DNA of 64,000 nt, taken from NCBI GenBank assembly GCA_022925895.1, contig JAKSYS010000230.1:18438-82437 (forward strand), written 5' to 3'. Within the stretch, counting starts at the first letter, position 1. Every line of letters begins with the position of its first letter. Source of the stretch: Fragilaria crotonensis. Its lineage: Eukaryota; Bacillariophyta; Fragilariophyceae; Fragilariales; Fragilariaceae. A program made the translations under genes and the position numbers. Of this stretch, positions 19,946-31,800 are shown piece after piece. Under the pieces are notes generated by a model that was given only the letters and a program-made list of their open reading frames with translations, was not told the DNA's origin and did not search any database.

Positions 19946-22456
19946 ATACTCCGATTATTACGAAATAGGATGGCATCGCAATCTTTCATTATGATGCCAT
20001 CGTGTCATGATTGCGCCAAGACAACATGTTTGAGCATTATGTACAATGCTATCTTCTTCTACATTAATAATACTATGAATTAAACAGACCATCAGAATCG
20101 GGAAAGAATGTGCATCACAACTTAGCAACTTTATTTCCCATGGGATAGTAACAAAGGAGCATGCAAACTGTGGTTGCAATTCAGCGGAGCCCGGGACGCT
20201 TGAGTTGTCGGGAGGCCAATAATTCTCACTTGCTTATAAAACGAATCAGATCTGGACAGATCTGGATTTACCGCAATGTCGTCCACTGCGTTGTCCAGTT
20301 GTATTTACGGGTCAAGTCATTGGACGTCAGGCAAAACTGGTCAGTCTGAGGGTCGACGACCCAGCAGTCGCGTGTTGCATGCCCATCAAGGCCACCAGGC
20401 TCTGGTACTGACTATACTACCACCAAGAAATTGAATGGAGGCTTCGGTGGCTCCATGTGCCGCTCGAATGAAATTGCATTTAGCAAAGAACTGTTTTGGC
20501 AATATTGTTGTGTTGTTTCCGATATTGTTGTGTGTTGTTTCACTGGCTGCAGTGTTAGCTGCTGCAGAGAGGCTGGCGTCTCATTGCCAATTGATACTGA
20601 CAAGAAGCAGTGAAAATAGCTCTATTGTGTCGAGCAAACGTCATCATCATAACAATCAAAGTGATCATCAATGGTCCTCTCACTTCAGGAGTCCGGAGTC
20701 AAAGAGTAATGTTGCATTGTGATACTCTGCATTTGCTAAGCTCTTCCAAACTGACATGAACGAGACCTGCTTCGCGACAACTGATTGCCCTACTTCCAAC
20801 AATTTCACAACCGACACCACACGCACTGTTGCTCACACAGACCACAAAATCTGCTCACGCCATTCCCATTCCCAATCGACATCGAAATGCCAGTGCCAAA
20901 TTTGGTCCTCGTTCAGCGACATGACAAGTAGGCTTTACAGAGTGGCTCATCAATACAATTCTGCACCAAATCTCAAATGCAAATTCTTCTATGCTGAAGC
21001 TGGTTGCAGCAGGTACTTGCAGCCTGTCAACAACAGCGGTGGGGACCACGAATGGAAGATTGTCATCACTTGGAACTTGCGGTCTCTTGATCTCTCTTGT
21101 CTTGCTCCTGGTACTAATGTGTATAATGTGAACACATTTCCAAGACGGAAGGCAAAGTTATGGTTTGTGCAACAGTGTAATCGGGGATGCCATGGTCGCT
21201 CAAGGTGGAAGGACGACGAGTGAGACTATGGCAGTCGGAGCACGTTCGAATTTCCGTAGTAACAAGGACGTAGAATTACTACTAGGAGCTACGATGATGA
21301 CTGTTATAAAAACTGGCACGAATCTTCCTTCAACCGTGTGCACTCGAACCGCCGCATTGGAGCTAGTAAATCTCAAGCTTTAAAAATTGATTTCGGCCCT
21401 TACTCAACTTCTTCATTTAACCTGGTACATCAAAATTAACTCGGCACACGTGTTCTCCATTGAGTTGACAGTTCCTGACCTATGCTTTTGAATGCAAAAC
21501 TGGAACCATTTTTTCACGTGATTTTTAGGTGGACAAATAACACGGTTTCCCCGGATGTATAGTAGTACACAACCTACACAAGCCGCCACCTCGCAAAATC
21601 ATGTCATGTCAGGCCTCAACTCACACATTGACAACTTCATTGCCTTTCACCTCAATTGAGCAAAAATGCTCTGCCTCTTGTAGGGGGTCCAAATCAGTAC
21701 TCCAAATCGGTACTTTGGACTTTCCAAAAATGGTAGATCCTCAAATTGAATGTTTGGTACCGATTTTTTGTGGTAATGCCTCCGAACTCTGCATTTGTTA
21801 CTCAAATCGGGTTACTTTGATAAATTTGTCAAAATGTACCGTACAGTCATGTTTCTTTGCAAATGTTGGCAACATCTGAATGCAATCCCATCATTAAGTT
21901 GCTCTTTAAAGACATGAGGATCATTGTTTTCACTCTGTCAATGAATTGTGTATGGAACAGCATCATGGTCTCAACAATGGACTGATGATTTTGCTTTTCA
22001 TTTTATAATCACAATTACAAACAGTACCGAGTTTGCTTACTACCGGTTTAGACCAACCCTTCAGTAAAGATTTGACTAGTTTGGATTCCAATTGGTGCTG
22101 TCCAACACAAGGGTAAGCATTTCTGAGCTTGACAAGTAGGGGTTCTTAGTGAGTCACTAGTCATACATGAATCAGTATTACTGCTTGAGTGCTCCAGTTC
22201 CTACTACCTGGGCAACAGAATCATCCCTCTATGGATGGGAATCAAATCATCACTCCCAACTCCCGACTCTCGACCTCTCTATACAACATCTCCACGAGGA
22301 ATCCATTTTCCTCATTCATCTTATTAACAAATGACTCTCTGTTCTGTTTTGAACCTCAGGACATTCATTTGAACTTAGAATGGGCAGGTAGACTCCACGA
22401 AATGTCAGTCGAAGACAAGTCACATTCATGCACGTTGCCTGCAACTCTATGTGCAA

Positions 22457-22558
22457 TGGATTCTGTCTATAGAGATCAGCTTTCACTTATCCCAATTGTG
22501 AGATTAATAGGATTCTGTCTTTTGAGATCAGCCACGTCTCCCAATTGTGAGATCAATA
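22457..22558. repeat. Two-copy ~50-bp tandem repeat
   Basis: ggattctgtctatagagatcag...cccaattgtgagattaat is followed directly by a second copy, ggattctgtcttttgagatcag...cccaattgtgagatcaat. A 125-codon frame running through it (22189-22566) is probably fortuitous. Confidence 0.8.
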
Positions 22559-22760
22559 ATTCATAAGCACACAGCTTTCTATTCTACACCTTAACGATCG
22601 CCACCGTTCCCAGGTCACGAAACTCTGCAAGCAATTATCGAGTAGTGCTTCCTGAACAGTGTCAAGAACAAGCCCGGTCAGCGTGTACGTACAGAAGCGG
22701 CGAACATACCGGGGAGAGGAAACCTGGACTCGATCGGGTTTAAGGCAAGCGTAGTCGTAT

Positions 22761-24381
22761 CTATCGTATCAAGGCTTCGCCTCTTAATGCATCTGAGACG
22801 CTTGCCATTATCGCGTCCACGTCAAAACGGAAATCTGCGCTGAGTTGGGAGCTTTGGCTTGCCTCTCGAAGCGTTTGCACCCATTTTTGTATTGCATGCT
22901 TATGTTCCGTGTGCTTTCTCCTACCTGCCTGACGTTTGACAAGCGCATTCATGATTAGGTCGTTTCCAGTATAAGCAAGGTCTTCATCGGGGCCTCTTCC
23001 CTTCAAAGTTTGACTCCGAACAGTGACCTCCGCATCAGTCAAGAATGCTGTATCCAAGTCATTCGCGGTAACGAGAGCTGTAGATGGACCCTGGCTTGAG
23101 CCTGCGGAGTGATGTCTGGAGGTTGAAATTGGTGCCCGGTCTTCAGCTCGAAGGATTCGAGGAGGAGGCGGTCCCTCCGCGTGCGATACGACTTCACCCC
23201 AGGGCGTTTCGCCGCTGGTCGAAAAGAAAGGGCGCAACTCCCCTTCTTCCTCTGCATCTCTGCGAAACAAAGGCTGCAATTTGCTCTGCTCAGGGGGAGG
23301 AGCAAGCGACGAGATTCCTCCCGAGTTCATGAAAGTGCCCCCCACCACACGGAACGCGTGAGGGTCACGGCCGTCGAAACCTTTTTCGGCAAAGAAATGG
23401 GGGTTTCCATCATACTCCACTTTTCGCCCAATGAGTTGTTCGTTGACTTTAAACATGTCTGCCTCAGTCCACCCACTGATTTCGCCCGCACTGGCTAAGC
23501 CACTCGTAGTTAGAGGATCATCGTCTCGTACACGACCGCGACTATTGTTCCTCCCTCTGCTGCTATTATTCGCGCTTCTCGGCTTCTTTGTGCTCGAAGG
23601 TCGTTTCGGCCCAGGGGTTGGCTGTTTCTTTCCCGGTCGACTTCGCGTCTTGATCCAACGTCTTAGCTGTTTCATGAACGGTAGGACGGCGAAGGACTTC
23701 TTAGGAATATCATCCACGCTATGCCATTGTACGTCAGCAACTTCTTTCCTTGCGACTGGGGCAAAAGGAAAATCGATTGGCACGCCTCGGCAAACATACA
23801 TGGTTCTTCTCTTTCCGGCATCGATAACGACTAGCGCGTCCTCCTCTTGAAGTGGTTTCCACGAAATTAGTTCGCCAGAATCAAGCATTCGCTTTGTCTC
23901 GCCAAGGGAGCAATTAGGATCGAATCCAGTTTCTTCGTAGGTTTCCCGAGCTCCGGCGTCCGTTCCAGTCTCGTGTTGGTTTACTTTTCCTGCGGGGTAA
24001 GTCCACGAGTTGCTCTGCCAGACTTTACAGAGAATCATCTTGGTGCAATCTTCATTGAGAAGAATTGTTCCATACGTGGAGATCCCTCGTTTATACGCAG
24101 AAAACTGTTCCCACATCTTGGCAAAGGATTCCTCCGCCAATAAGGGCGATATCTGAAACATCTTCAAAGCGAACGGCTTCAAGGACTTAAAACGCGGGAG
24201 GGGAAGGTCGCTATTGTCGCAGTGAAAATCGTCATAAAACCAATATGCTTGTTCCAATTGAAAAAATGCGATCAGCTGTTTCCAACTCTTCAGGAGGCAC
24301 ATTCAATAAAAACCTTGTATGAACATCATCCATCGCATCGTCGTACGCTCGACTGACAGCGTTGTCCAACATATCGCTCAT
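22761..24381 (-). CDS. DCP2: mRNA-decapping enzyme Dcp2, with a frame break in a T-run
   Basis: Dcp2 removes the 5' cap of mRNA in the main 5'-3' decay pathway. From the ATG at 24381: MDDVHTRFLLNVPPEELETADR, the Box A/regulatory-domain start. The frame then breaks in a run of six T (24261-24266 on +, read as A) and resumes in another frame as FQLEQAYWFYDDF, MWEQFSAYKRGISTYG, WTYPAGKVNQHETG and the Nudix box at 23990-23922 (G-x5-E-x7-REtyEETGF, all key residues present). The product would be about 540 residues. The C-terminal 270 are low-complexity, basic then acidic, as in many Dcp2 proteins. Removing one T, or adding two, restores the frame; adding two fits the family length better (RxxFQ). 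An open TTG-start extension upstream is not needed. Either a sequence error or a real shift. Confidence 0.85.
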
Positions 24382-24546
24382 GTTTATGCGTGTGTTCTTC
24401 AAGAGTGTATTCAAAATGGGGGTGAACAAAGGAAGGCGCCTTCACTCTTCACCTCCGAGATGTCACTGAAGTGGAGAGCGTGCATCTTTAGAACATCCCG
24501 GACACTGGGCACTGGGCACCGGTGCATGGGGACAACAGGACACAGT
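24382..24546. other. Short Dcp2 5' flank interrupted by a copia insertion
   Basis: Only about 165 bp of the original Dcp2 upstream DNA remains before the 5' LTR. The 10-bp acaggacaca at 24535-24544 recurs at 30374-30383 just after the 3' LTR. Confidence 0.6.
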
Positions 24547-24741
24547 GTTTAAGTACGGATGCTACGAGAGAATATGGTACTACGTAGGATTTGGTATATC
24601 CTACTCCGTAAGCGGGTGTCACCCAAAGCACGTAATCACTCTTTTATCTCTTACTACGTTTTTAGTTGCCCTTTTGTTCTTCCTCTCGTTTACCCGTAGC
24701 ACACTAAGGTAAGAATCCGCAACTACGTACGAATTCGAACG
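24547..24741 (+). repeat. 5' LTR of the 24.5-30.4 kb copia element
   Basis: 195 bp from gtttaagtacgg to gaattcgaacg. Matches 30179-30373 except at three sites (gatgctacg/gatactacg, tttttagttg/tttttacttg, cactaagg/cactaggg), about 98.5% identity by eye. Confidence 0.92.
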
Positions 24742-24756
24742 GTTTATCAGACCCAA
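24740..24756 (+). other. Candidate tRNA primer-binding site
   Basis: cggtttatcagaccca begins at the inner edge of the 5' LTR, where the minus-strand primer site of a copia element lies, and resembles the TATCAGA sites complementary to initiator tRNA. A 14-nt match (gtttatcagaccca) recurs near 30986, upstream of the second copia remnant. Confidence 0.35.
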
Positions 24757-25159
24757 TAAACGACAATGGGCGCGAAACGTAAGCACAGAGGGGAGAATGA
24801 CGGGAGTGTTACCCTCATCGTCGTTGAAGATTTTGGATTTCGTTGCCTCTCCATGAACACGATGTATACTATGCGCTACTGCGGAATACGTAGAAATCAG
24901 AATTTCACAGATATGATATCCGGTATACGCTGTTCGTAAGATATTTCTTGGCCACATGGCGGGCGTCAGCGATCGGTATCATCATGGACTCACGTTCTAT
25001 AATTGGCCACTGGCTCCGTGAGGGAACAAACACGCTGAGGTCAGGACTGATCACCCTGTACCGACCGGATTGTGACCCGCCGCACACCCTGCCCATTGTG
25101 GTACGGGCCGGACGACAGACCAAACAAACACGTACTAACGCATAAGCGCTTCCACGCAG

Positions 25160-26719
25160 ATGGACGCTGAACCGGTTGCCGCCGTTGCGAATGACGCTGT
25201 TGTCGTCGACGTGGAACCACCAAACCCCATTCATGATGTACTCGTGACTTGTGGTGTTACGAACGCTGCGCATCGTGCTACGCTTATTGAAATCGAAGGA
25301 CTTGATTCGATTGCTGCATTCACATCTATGGGTGGTGACGGAGACATCACCGAGATGGCAAAACGCATGGCATCGCGGCCATCGGTTGCAGCAGGAGGGT
25401 AATCCTCGAACAATGCAAATCAAGAAACCCAAGCCCTTGTGTACTGGGTTAAGGACTATGATAGACGCGGAATGCAGGCTGCCCCCGAGTTGTGGACCGT
25501 GGATGAGATGAACAAGGCGATGGAACGCAAAGAATCCGAGTATAATTATGGTAAGATTGATGTTGATATCATCGACCCCGGCAAGTGCCAGACCGATTTC
25601 GGGTGGGATAACTGGCAGATTGCCTTCGTTAACAAGTTGAATGCAACGATGGGCGCCGCAAAAGTTCCGTCGACTACATCGTACGTCCCGAGTGGGATAG
25701 TGATGACGAACTCTTCTTGAAGATGACGAGTTGCGCCGTTTCCAGATGCCGCTGACTGGTGAGAACTTTAAACGTGACAACAAATTGGTGTACCAGATGT
25801 TGAAGTCGGCATGTATTAAGTCTGACGCTTGGACGTGGATCCAGTCATATGACCGTGCCTCAGACGGCAGGAAGGCGTGGCCGCCCTTGTTGCCCACTAC
25901 GATGGGACAGGGAGTTGAACAAACGAGTCGAAGCTAAGGAAGAGCTCGCGCGTTTACACTACAAGGACGAGAAGATTTTTCCGTTCGAGAAGTATGTTAC
26001 AAAACTTAAGGAGAACTTCTTCGTCTTGGAGAAGGATAAACATGAAGAGCTGACCGGTAAGCAGCAAGTCGACATCCTCCTCCGAGGAATTAGATCCACC
26101 GACACGGGCATCACGTCTGCGAAGATCAACGTGTTTCAAAGTTTCCGGTCGGATTTTAACAAGGCCGCAGAATTTCTTTCTGGCCTCATTGCGAACATGC
26201 ACGCGTCTGCACAACTCGACTATGCTAATCGTCAGCAATCGGGCAACAAACGCCGTTACGTAAGCGCCACGGGAACCAACGATCAACGCGGTGGCCGGTC
26301 GTGCGCGTCAGGGTGGTGGCCGATCTGGCCAGCGTACCGGCCGCGGAGGTGGACAAGGCCGTGGTGGCCGTGGTCGCGGCAACGAACGTCGCACGTATGC
26401 GAACAATGTTGACATCACCGACCCTCATCGGAACTTTACGTCCGACGAATGGGAACGGCTCGGATCAATGCGATCATACGTCTTACAATTGCGTGAAGGC
26501 GGTCGTGGAGGGCGCGGACGTGGCGACCGTAACCAAAACGACGGCAATGCCAATCGGACAACCAGCAGTGTTGCGACGAACAACAATGACAACGGCACTT
26601 CTAACGACAGCAGCAACGGAAACAATGTCTCGGCCAACAACTCCGTTGTCTCGGAAATTACTGAGCGTGGTTCTCAGAACGGCCGGAGCTTTGGCCGTGG
26701 TGCGTATAACAATACCTGA
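25160..26719 (+). pseudogene. copia gag, fragmented
   Basis: Pieces in several frames follow a diatom copia gag: HDVLVTCGVTNAAHR, GLDSIAAFTSMGGDGDITEMAKRM, YWVKDYDRRGMQAAPELWTV, IDPGKCQTDFGWDNWQIAFVN, FQMPLTGENFKRDNKLVYQM, ARLHYKDEKIFPFEKYVTKL, and an Arg-Gly-rich tail (about 26291-26540) that probably binds RNA. At least four frame changes occur (near 25400, 25680, 25900, 26290). The last piece ends in a TGA at 26717, after which the same frame continues into protease. Confidence 0.85.
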
Positions 26720-28916
26720 AACGCGGATGCCGCTGTTGCACGTTATGTGCAAGCGCTAATCTCGAGCGCACGTCGTACCACTGGCCCCAAACACTACCAT
26801 TCGAAACAAACTAACCCCGGTAAGATTGCCATGAACGAAATTGACAACCATGCCGACACAATTTGTGCTGGGCCGAATTGGAAACTCCTCGAGCTTTCAG
26901 GCGAGTATTGCAATGTTTCACCCTTCTCTTCTGACTACCAGCCGAAACAAGACGTTCCGATCGCGAAGTGCGCAACTGCGTATACGTGCCCTGACAGTGG
27001 CGCATCTGTGGTGCTCGTCACCGACCAAGTTTTATGGTTTGGTGACGAATTGCACTGCTCGCTCATTAACCCACATCAGATACGTTCTCACGGATTCAGT
27101 GTGTGACGACCCGTGGGACCCGCATCGCGCACTGGGCATTGACTTGGACTCCCTTTTCATACCTCTTGTCGCATCGGGTCCGAATCTTCAATTTGAATCT
27201 CGCGTGCCTACGGACTGGGAGATATCCAATCTCCCGATCATCGAAATTACTGCTCCTACATGGAATCCCGCGGACCTACACATGTCTGGGCCGCGTTCGA
27301 CTATGACGCGTGTTGTCAACTGTATATCGACCGCTCAGCGGGATATATGGTCCCATTCGACAGCACCCTCGCGGCGATTTCACTCGCCTTGATTCGCGAT
27401 GCGTCTCCTCGTTGTATGCAAACGCTGTCCTCGTGCACGGTGCACTTACGGGGACGACTAACGCGGAGAACGCTGAGATAAGTGCAACGTTTACGAGTGA
27501 ACGACATTCGAGTGTCAACTTTGAGAACCTCAGTCGCAATGGAATATCGGCCTTGAAACGGCCAAGCGAACTTTACAGGTGACAACGCAGCGCGGTGTTA
27601 GAACCGCAGTCCATCCCTTGCATCGTCGGTATCGTGTCGATCATTTGCATTTGAACCGCCGACGCCTAAACGGGGACTGGTTCACTGATACGCTGTTTCG
27701 AAGGTAGTATCGATACAAGGTAACACGTGCGCAAGTGTTTACTAACGGGAATTTCACTACTGTGCATCCACTCGACTCGAAATCTAAAGTCGCACAAGCT
27801 TTGACTGAATTTGCCGACGACATCGGGATTCGACTCTGCTGTCCGATGGAGCACCAGAGGTTATCGGCCCGAAGACCGACTTTATGAAAGAGGTCAATCG
27901 ATTGAAGATCCGTTTAAAACGCTCCGAAGCAGGTCGTTCGAACCAGAATTACGCTGCTGAGAGAGATTGGTGAGTTGAAAAAGCGATGGAGGAATCGCAT
28001 GCTGAAGCGAAAGGTGCCACCACGTTTGTGGGATTATGGCCTGGTCTACGAGACCAACATCCTGAATAGGATACCGCGCGGTCAACAGCAACGAACCGGC
28101 ATTGAATTGATAACTGGCGAGACCCCGGATATTTCCGAATGGCTCGACTTCGAGTTCTATGATCGTGTGTGGTACTACGACCAGAAGAAAATCGAGATCG
28201 ACGGCAGTGGACGACGCCTCGCTCGTTGGTTGGGGTTGCGCATCGAGTCGGAAGTGACCTTGTTATTGGCTGTTGCTCGAGTCCGCAAGGTGATTGCCCG
28301 CACCACAGTGCAGCATGTCGTACGTGAGGACTACCTGAACGATGATATCAGGCGCGAAATCGAAAGGTTCGATCAAGTTGTTAACGAGCGACTATCAGAC
28401 CAAAACTTCATGGCTGAGGGACACGATGGATTTTATATCCAAGATGAGTTAACTGATACGGCGACGAGTGTTACGCCAATCCCTGACGATGTGAATGATG
28501 GCGAAATGCCCTTCCCCGATTCACTGGAGGCCGACGATATTGACGACGAATTACTCGATAAGTATCTGAATGCAGAGTTAATATTTGACGTCGGCACGGG
28601 AAATGAACGTAAGGGCCGAGTGGTCAAGCGTGCAAAGGAACCTCGGGCGAGCCGATTGGTCGTGCGCATTCCAACCCTCTGTTCGACACTCGTGAGTACG
28701 TTGTGGAATTCACAGACGGGTCTACCGAAAACTATTTTGCAAATGTCATCGCAGAGTGCATGTACGCACAGGTTCAGACCAGAAGGCAATCAGTACCGAA
28801 TTGTTAAGGAGATTACTGATCACCTGTCTGATAATTCGGCAATACCGGTTGCCGATGGATATGTGACAAGTCGAAAATGTTGCGAAGGTCAAACGCTACT
28901 GGCGGACCACCCATAA
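26720..28916 (+). pseudogene. copia protease-integrase region, fragmented
   Basis: Protease motif NEIDNHADTICAG (a DxxADT form used instead of DSGAT by some diatom copia families) at about 26835, then LLELSGEYCNVSPFS and PDSGASVVLVTDQVLWFGDELHC. Later pieces include an aspartic-protease-linker block (DDPWDPHRALGIDLDSLFIP), integrase (PLDSKSKVAQALTEFADDIG, then GELKKRWRNRM and LWDYGLVYETNILNRIPRG), and an acidic linker toward reverse transcriptase (28430-28600). Frames shift at least near 27105, 27310, 27600, 27830 and 28000. Confidence 0.8.
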
Positions 28917-30110
28917 GTTTGGGATTCGAGTGCCAAAGACTGTTGAGGAGGCATTGGCGATAGATGAGGAGACCGGAACAGATTTCTGGCGCAAGGCGTT
29001 GGGTAAGGAGATGACTAAAGTCAAAGTTGCATGGAAGAATATGGCCGGGATAACGCCCGAACAGGTTCGTAACAGGTAAGGAGCCTTCTATGATTGGATT
29101 CCAGGAGATTCGATGTCACGTTATCTTCGACGTAAAGATGGACTTTACGCAAGGCGAGGTTTGTTGCCGGTGGGCATACAACCGACACACCATCTTCGAT
29201 TACGTACTGAGCGTGGTGTCACGTGACAGTGTACGACTTGCATTCTTAATCGCGGGCCTCTATGATATGGTGCTTGTTTACGTCGATGATATTCCTACAG
29301 CTGATCGGTATCCTTCGTTGGGCAATCGAGCTTGGACGGCTTGACATATTTGTTGAAGTGTCGCAGTTGTCCCAACATCAAGCGTTGCCGCGTCGTGGTC
29401 ATCTTGAAGCGTTATATCATATATTTGCATACCTCAAGAAGCACGAGAACGGCGCGCGAATCGTTTTCGATCCGAAAACCCCAGATATTGATGAACGTGT
29501 GTTCAATTCAAACGCCGACTGGCGCGACTTTTACGGGGACGTTCAGGAGGAAATGCCGCCGAATATGCCAGAGCCAAAAGGTAAAAGTGTGACCATTTCT
29601 TGCTTTGTCGATGCTAACCATGCGGGTAATGTTATCACTCGCCGATCGCACACTGGGATCATTGTTTATGTGCAGAATGCACCGATCATCTGGTTTTCCA
29701 AGCGTCAGAATACTGTGGAGGCTTCCAGTTTTGGGAGCGAGTTCGTGGCTTTACGAACGGCTAAAGATATTATTGTCGCGTTGCGATACAAGCTCGAATG
29801 TTCGGCGTACCGATTGACGGTCCGGCCAATGTCTTTGTGATAATAACGGCGTCGTCAAGAACACAACTATCCCGGAATCGATGTTGACGAAGAAACACAA
29901 TGCGATTAATTATCATGTTGTTCGCGAGGCCGTTGCAGCCCGAATCAGAAGATGGAATGACGAATCTTGCAGATTTATTTACGAAGGTATTGACTGCCGA
30001 TCGACGTCGCAGTTTGTGTCGGCACATTATGTATTGAAGTATGCCCTGGGTTATCGGTCGTCTGTGTGGGCAGGGCCTTTACCCCTGCAACGGATACAAT
30101 CCGTGGGCTC
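28917..30110 (+). pseudogene. copia reverse transcriptase-RNase H, internally deleted
   Basis: Starts VPKTVEEALAIDEETGTDFWRKAL and KVAWKNMAGITPEQVRNR, then a stop. SRDSVRLAFLIAGL is joined directly to YDMVLVYVDDI, so the part of the palm/fingers normally between them is missing. A second gap follows YVDDI before LIGILRWAIELGRLDI. RNase H follows: ISCFVDANHAGNVITRRSHTGI, WFSKRQNTVEASSFGSEFVALR, then after a shift TKKHNAINYHVVREAV. The gaps are judged against the known copia RT layout. Confidence 0.85.
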
Positions 30111-30178
30111 ATCGTTACCAGGTCGCGGAGGAATTAGTTTAAATTATTCGCGTGTACGGTTCATAATTTACGGGGACC

Positions 30179-30373
30179 GTTTAAGTACGGATACTACGAG
30201 AGAATATGGTACTACGTAGGATTTGGTATATCCTACTCCGTAAGCGGGTGTCACCCAAAGCACGTAATCACTCTTTTATCTCTTACTACGTTTTTACTTG
30301 CCCTTTTGTTCTTCCTCTCGTTTACCCGTAGCACACTAGGGTAAGAATCCGCAACTACGTACGAATTCGAACG
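30179..30373 (+). repeat. 3' LTR of the 24.5-30.4 kb copia element
   Basis: 195 bp, three differences from the 5' LTR. Followed immediately by acaggacaca, which also stands just before the 5' LTR. Confidence 0.92.
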
Positions 30374-31800
30374 ACAGGACACAAGCCTGTGATGATATAT
30401 AGCGGTTACTGACATGGAAACTACTATCGCACCGTACAGACTACACACATTTTCAGTCGCGGTTCAGTCGCACATGGGAGATAGCCACAAAATGCAAGTC
30501 ACGGTCATCGAAACAAGAGGTCCAAAGGTCTAAAAGCTATGTACGATATTCGGGTGATGGGATGTCCGTGAGGAAGGACAACTGACAGACCCAGGCCCAA
30601 CGTCAGAAGTTGAGGCAGCGATCACAACCGCAACGAACGGCAAAGAAAAAGCCAGAGACTAGACACAAGCAATTAAGTTATCTTATAATCCTTTTATCAA
30701 CAACCTTTGATAGGAGCTCGACCAACCATCGTCATTTGGACATAGTCCTCATTACGGTGCTTGGTTATAATCCCACAAGCCACCTTCGGATTTCTCGGTT
30801 GGTCCTTGGGTCTTCTACATATACGGTGATTTGATTGACACGTACTGACCGACTCGACTAAAATGATGCGTAAATCCGACAGTACCTGGTACCATACGAT
30901 AACAGTAGTTGAACCCGACAATGCGAATACTGCATCAACTCGATTACGCTCGTTCCTCTTCTCACATCGAATGCATATTTCGCTCAGTTTATCAGACCCA
31001 GCCTCATTGCCGATGACCAAAAAGGCATGGACTGCAAAGGGAAATTCAACAGGACACAAAGTCCCTTTGTTTCCCTGAGGTTTTGGTCTTAAAAGCTGCC
31101 ATGCTTGTGTGGACATACCTTGAGCTGTCCCCAACAGCAAACCATTGCATGGTGACCCATGACACATGCGGCCTGTCATTGTAATGTGATTGAGACCAAC
31201 CCACCATCAGATTGATTGCACTCAAACAACACGGTTGAAGGGACGCTTTTACTCCTCCTCGTGTCATTGGAGGGAAACCTTTTGGCAAAATTTGTGATTT
31301 TAATTATAAAGGAACTATGACCTGCCTTGATATGTGGATATTGAACTGCCATCCACCCCAAAAGGTAGCCATTTGGTAAGGTATGGATACCACAGCAGGA
31401 GTACCAGACATACTGATTACACAGCCATACCACCCATCATTTGGATTATAGTTCAACAATTCCTCCTGACCGGGGATCTGGTGAAACTCTTCTCAAAGCG
31501 GTGAGAATAACCGATATGCCATTGAATGCTTTTATATTTATGATCAATAACAACAAAGGTTTTGAGCATTCCAAAAAGTCAGACTCGCCAGACCTTGGCT
31601 TGCGTGTTTCCGAAACCATCTTATGAACGAAGAATGTTGAAAGGACTTTCACCTGAAGATGACGTTGTTTTCTACTAAAGTCATTGAAGAAGCCGTTCAC
31701 ATAAAAGTCTGATCTGGTACAGTTGCACTGAACCAATGTTCTCTCAGACCCGAAGGCACAAGAGTCTCCAACCCAACCTTTATTCCCAGCCATGAAAAGG
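30374..31800. other. Intergenic DNA, probable 5' part of a second copia element
   Basis: No gene is supported. tttatcagaccca near 30988 matches the primer-site candidate of the first element, so an LTR of the second copia copy may end near 30985. Conceptual translation around 31640-31890 leads into its gag. A run of nine C lies at about 31855-31863. Confidence 0.35.

Larger units (their letters stand above)
19284..22760. other. Long intergenic region between DENND4-like and Dcp2 genes
   Basis: About 3.5 kb. The first ~650 bp (19370-19945) is a GTAC-rich island in the DENND4-like 5' flank. From 19950 to 22450 I see only short frames on both strands (the longest about 155 codons at 20756-21223), with no motif, repeat or homology I can name. 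At 21689-21716 the block tccaaatcagtac / tccaaatcggtac is a direct doublet. A two-copy ~50-bp repeat lies at 22457-22558. The Dcp2 3' end is at 22761. Confidence 0.5.
24547..30373 (+). mobile_element. Ty1/copia retrotransposon (diatom CoDi-like), coding core broken
   Basis: A 5.8-kb element bounded by two 195-bp LTRs that differ at only three positions. The inside reads, in order, gag with an RGG-rich tail, protease, integrase remnants, reverse transcriptase remnants and RNase H, the copia order. Coding frames are split by many shifts and stops, and the reverse transcriptase core is deleted, so the copy is not autonomous. A 10-bp direct repeat acaggacaca flanks it (24535-24544 and 30374-30383); on the 5' side it is separated from the LTR by two bases, so the exact target duplication is uncertain. 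It inserted directly upstream of Dcp2. Confidence 0.9.

Noticed and set aside
20435-21223. 95- and 155-codon plus-strand frames in the DENND4-Dcp2 gap
   Set aside because: No recognisable motif, no plausible start context or partner exon; left as intergenic.
24232-24302. Intron in Dcp2 to explain the frame change
   Set aside because: Every GT-AG pair that restores the frame removes conserved residues of the Box A region.
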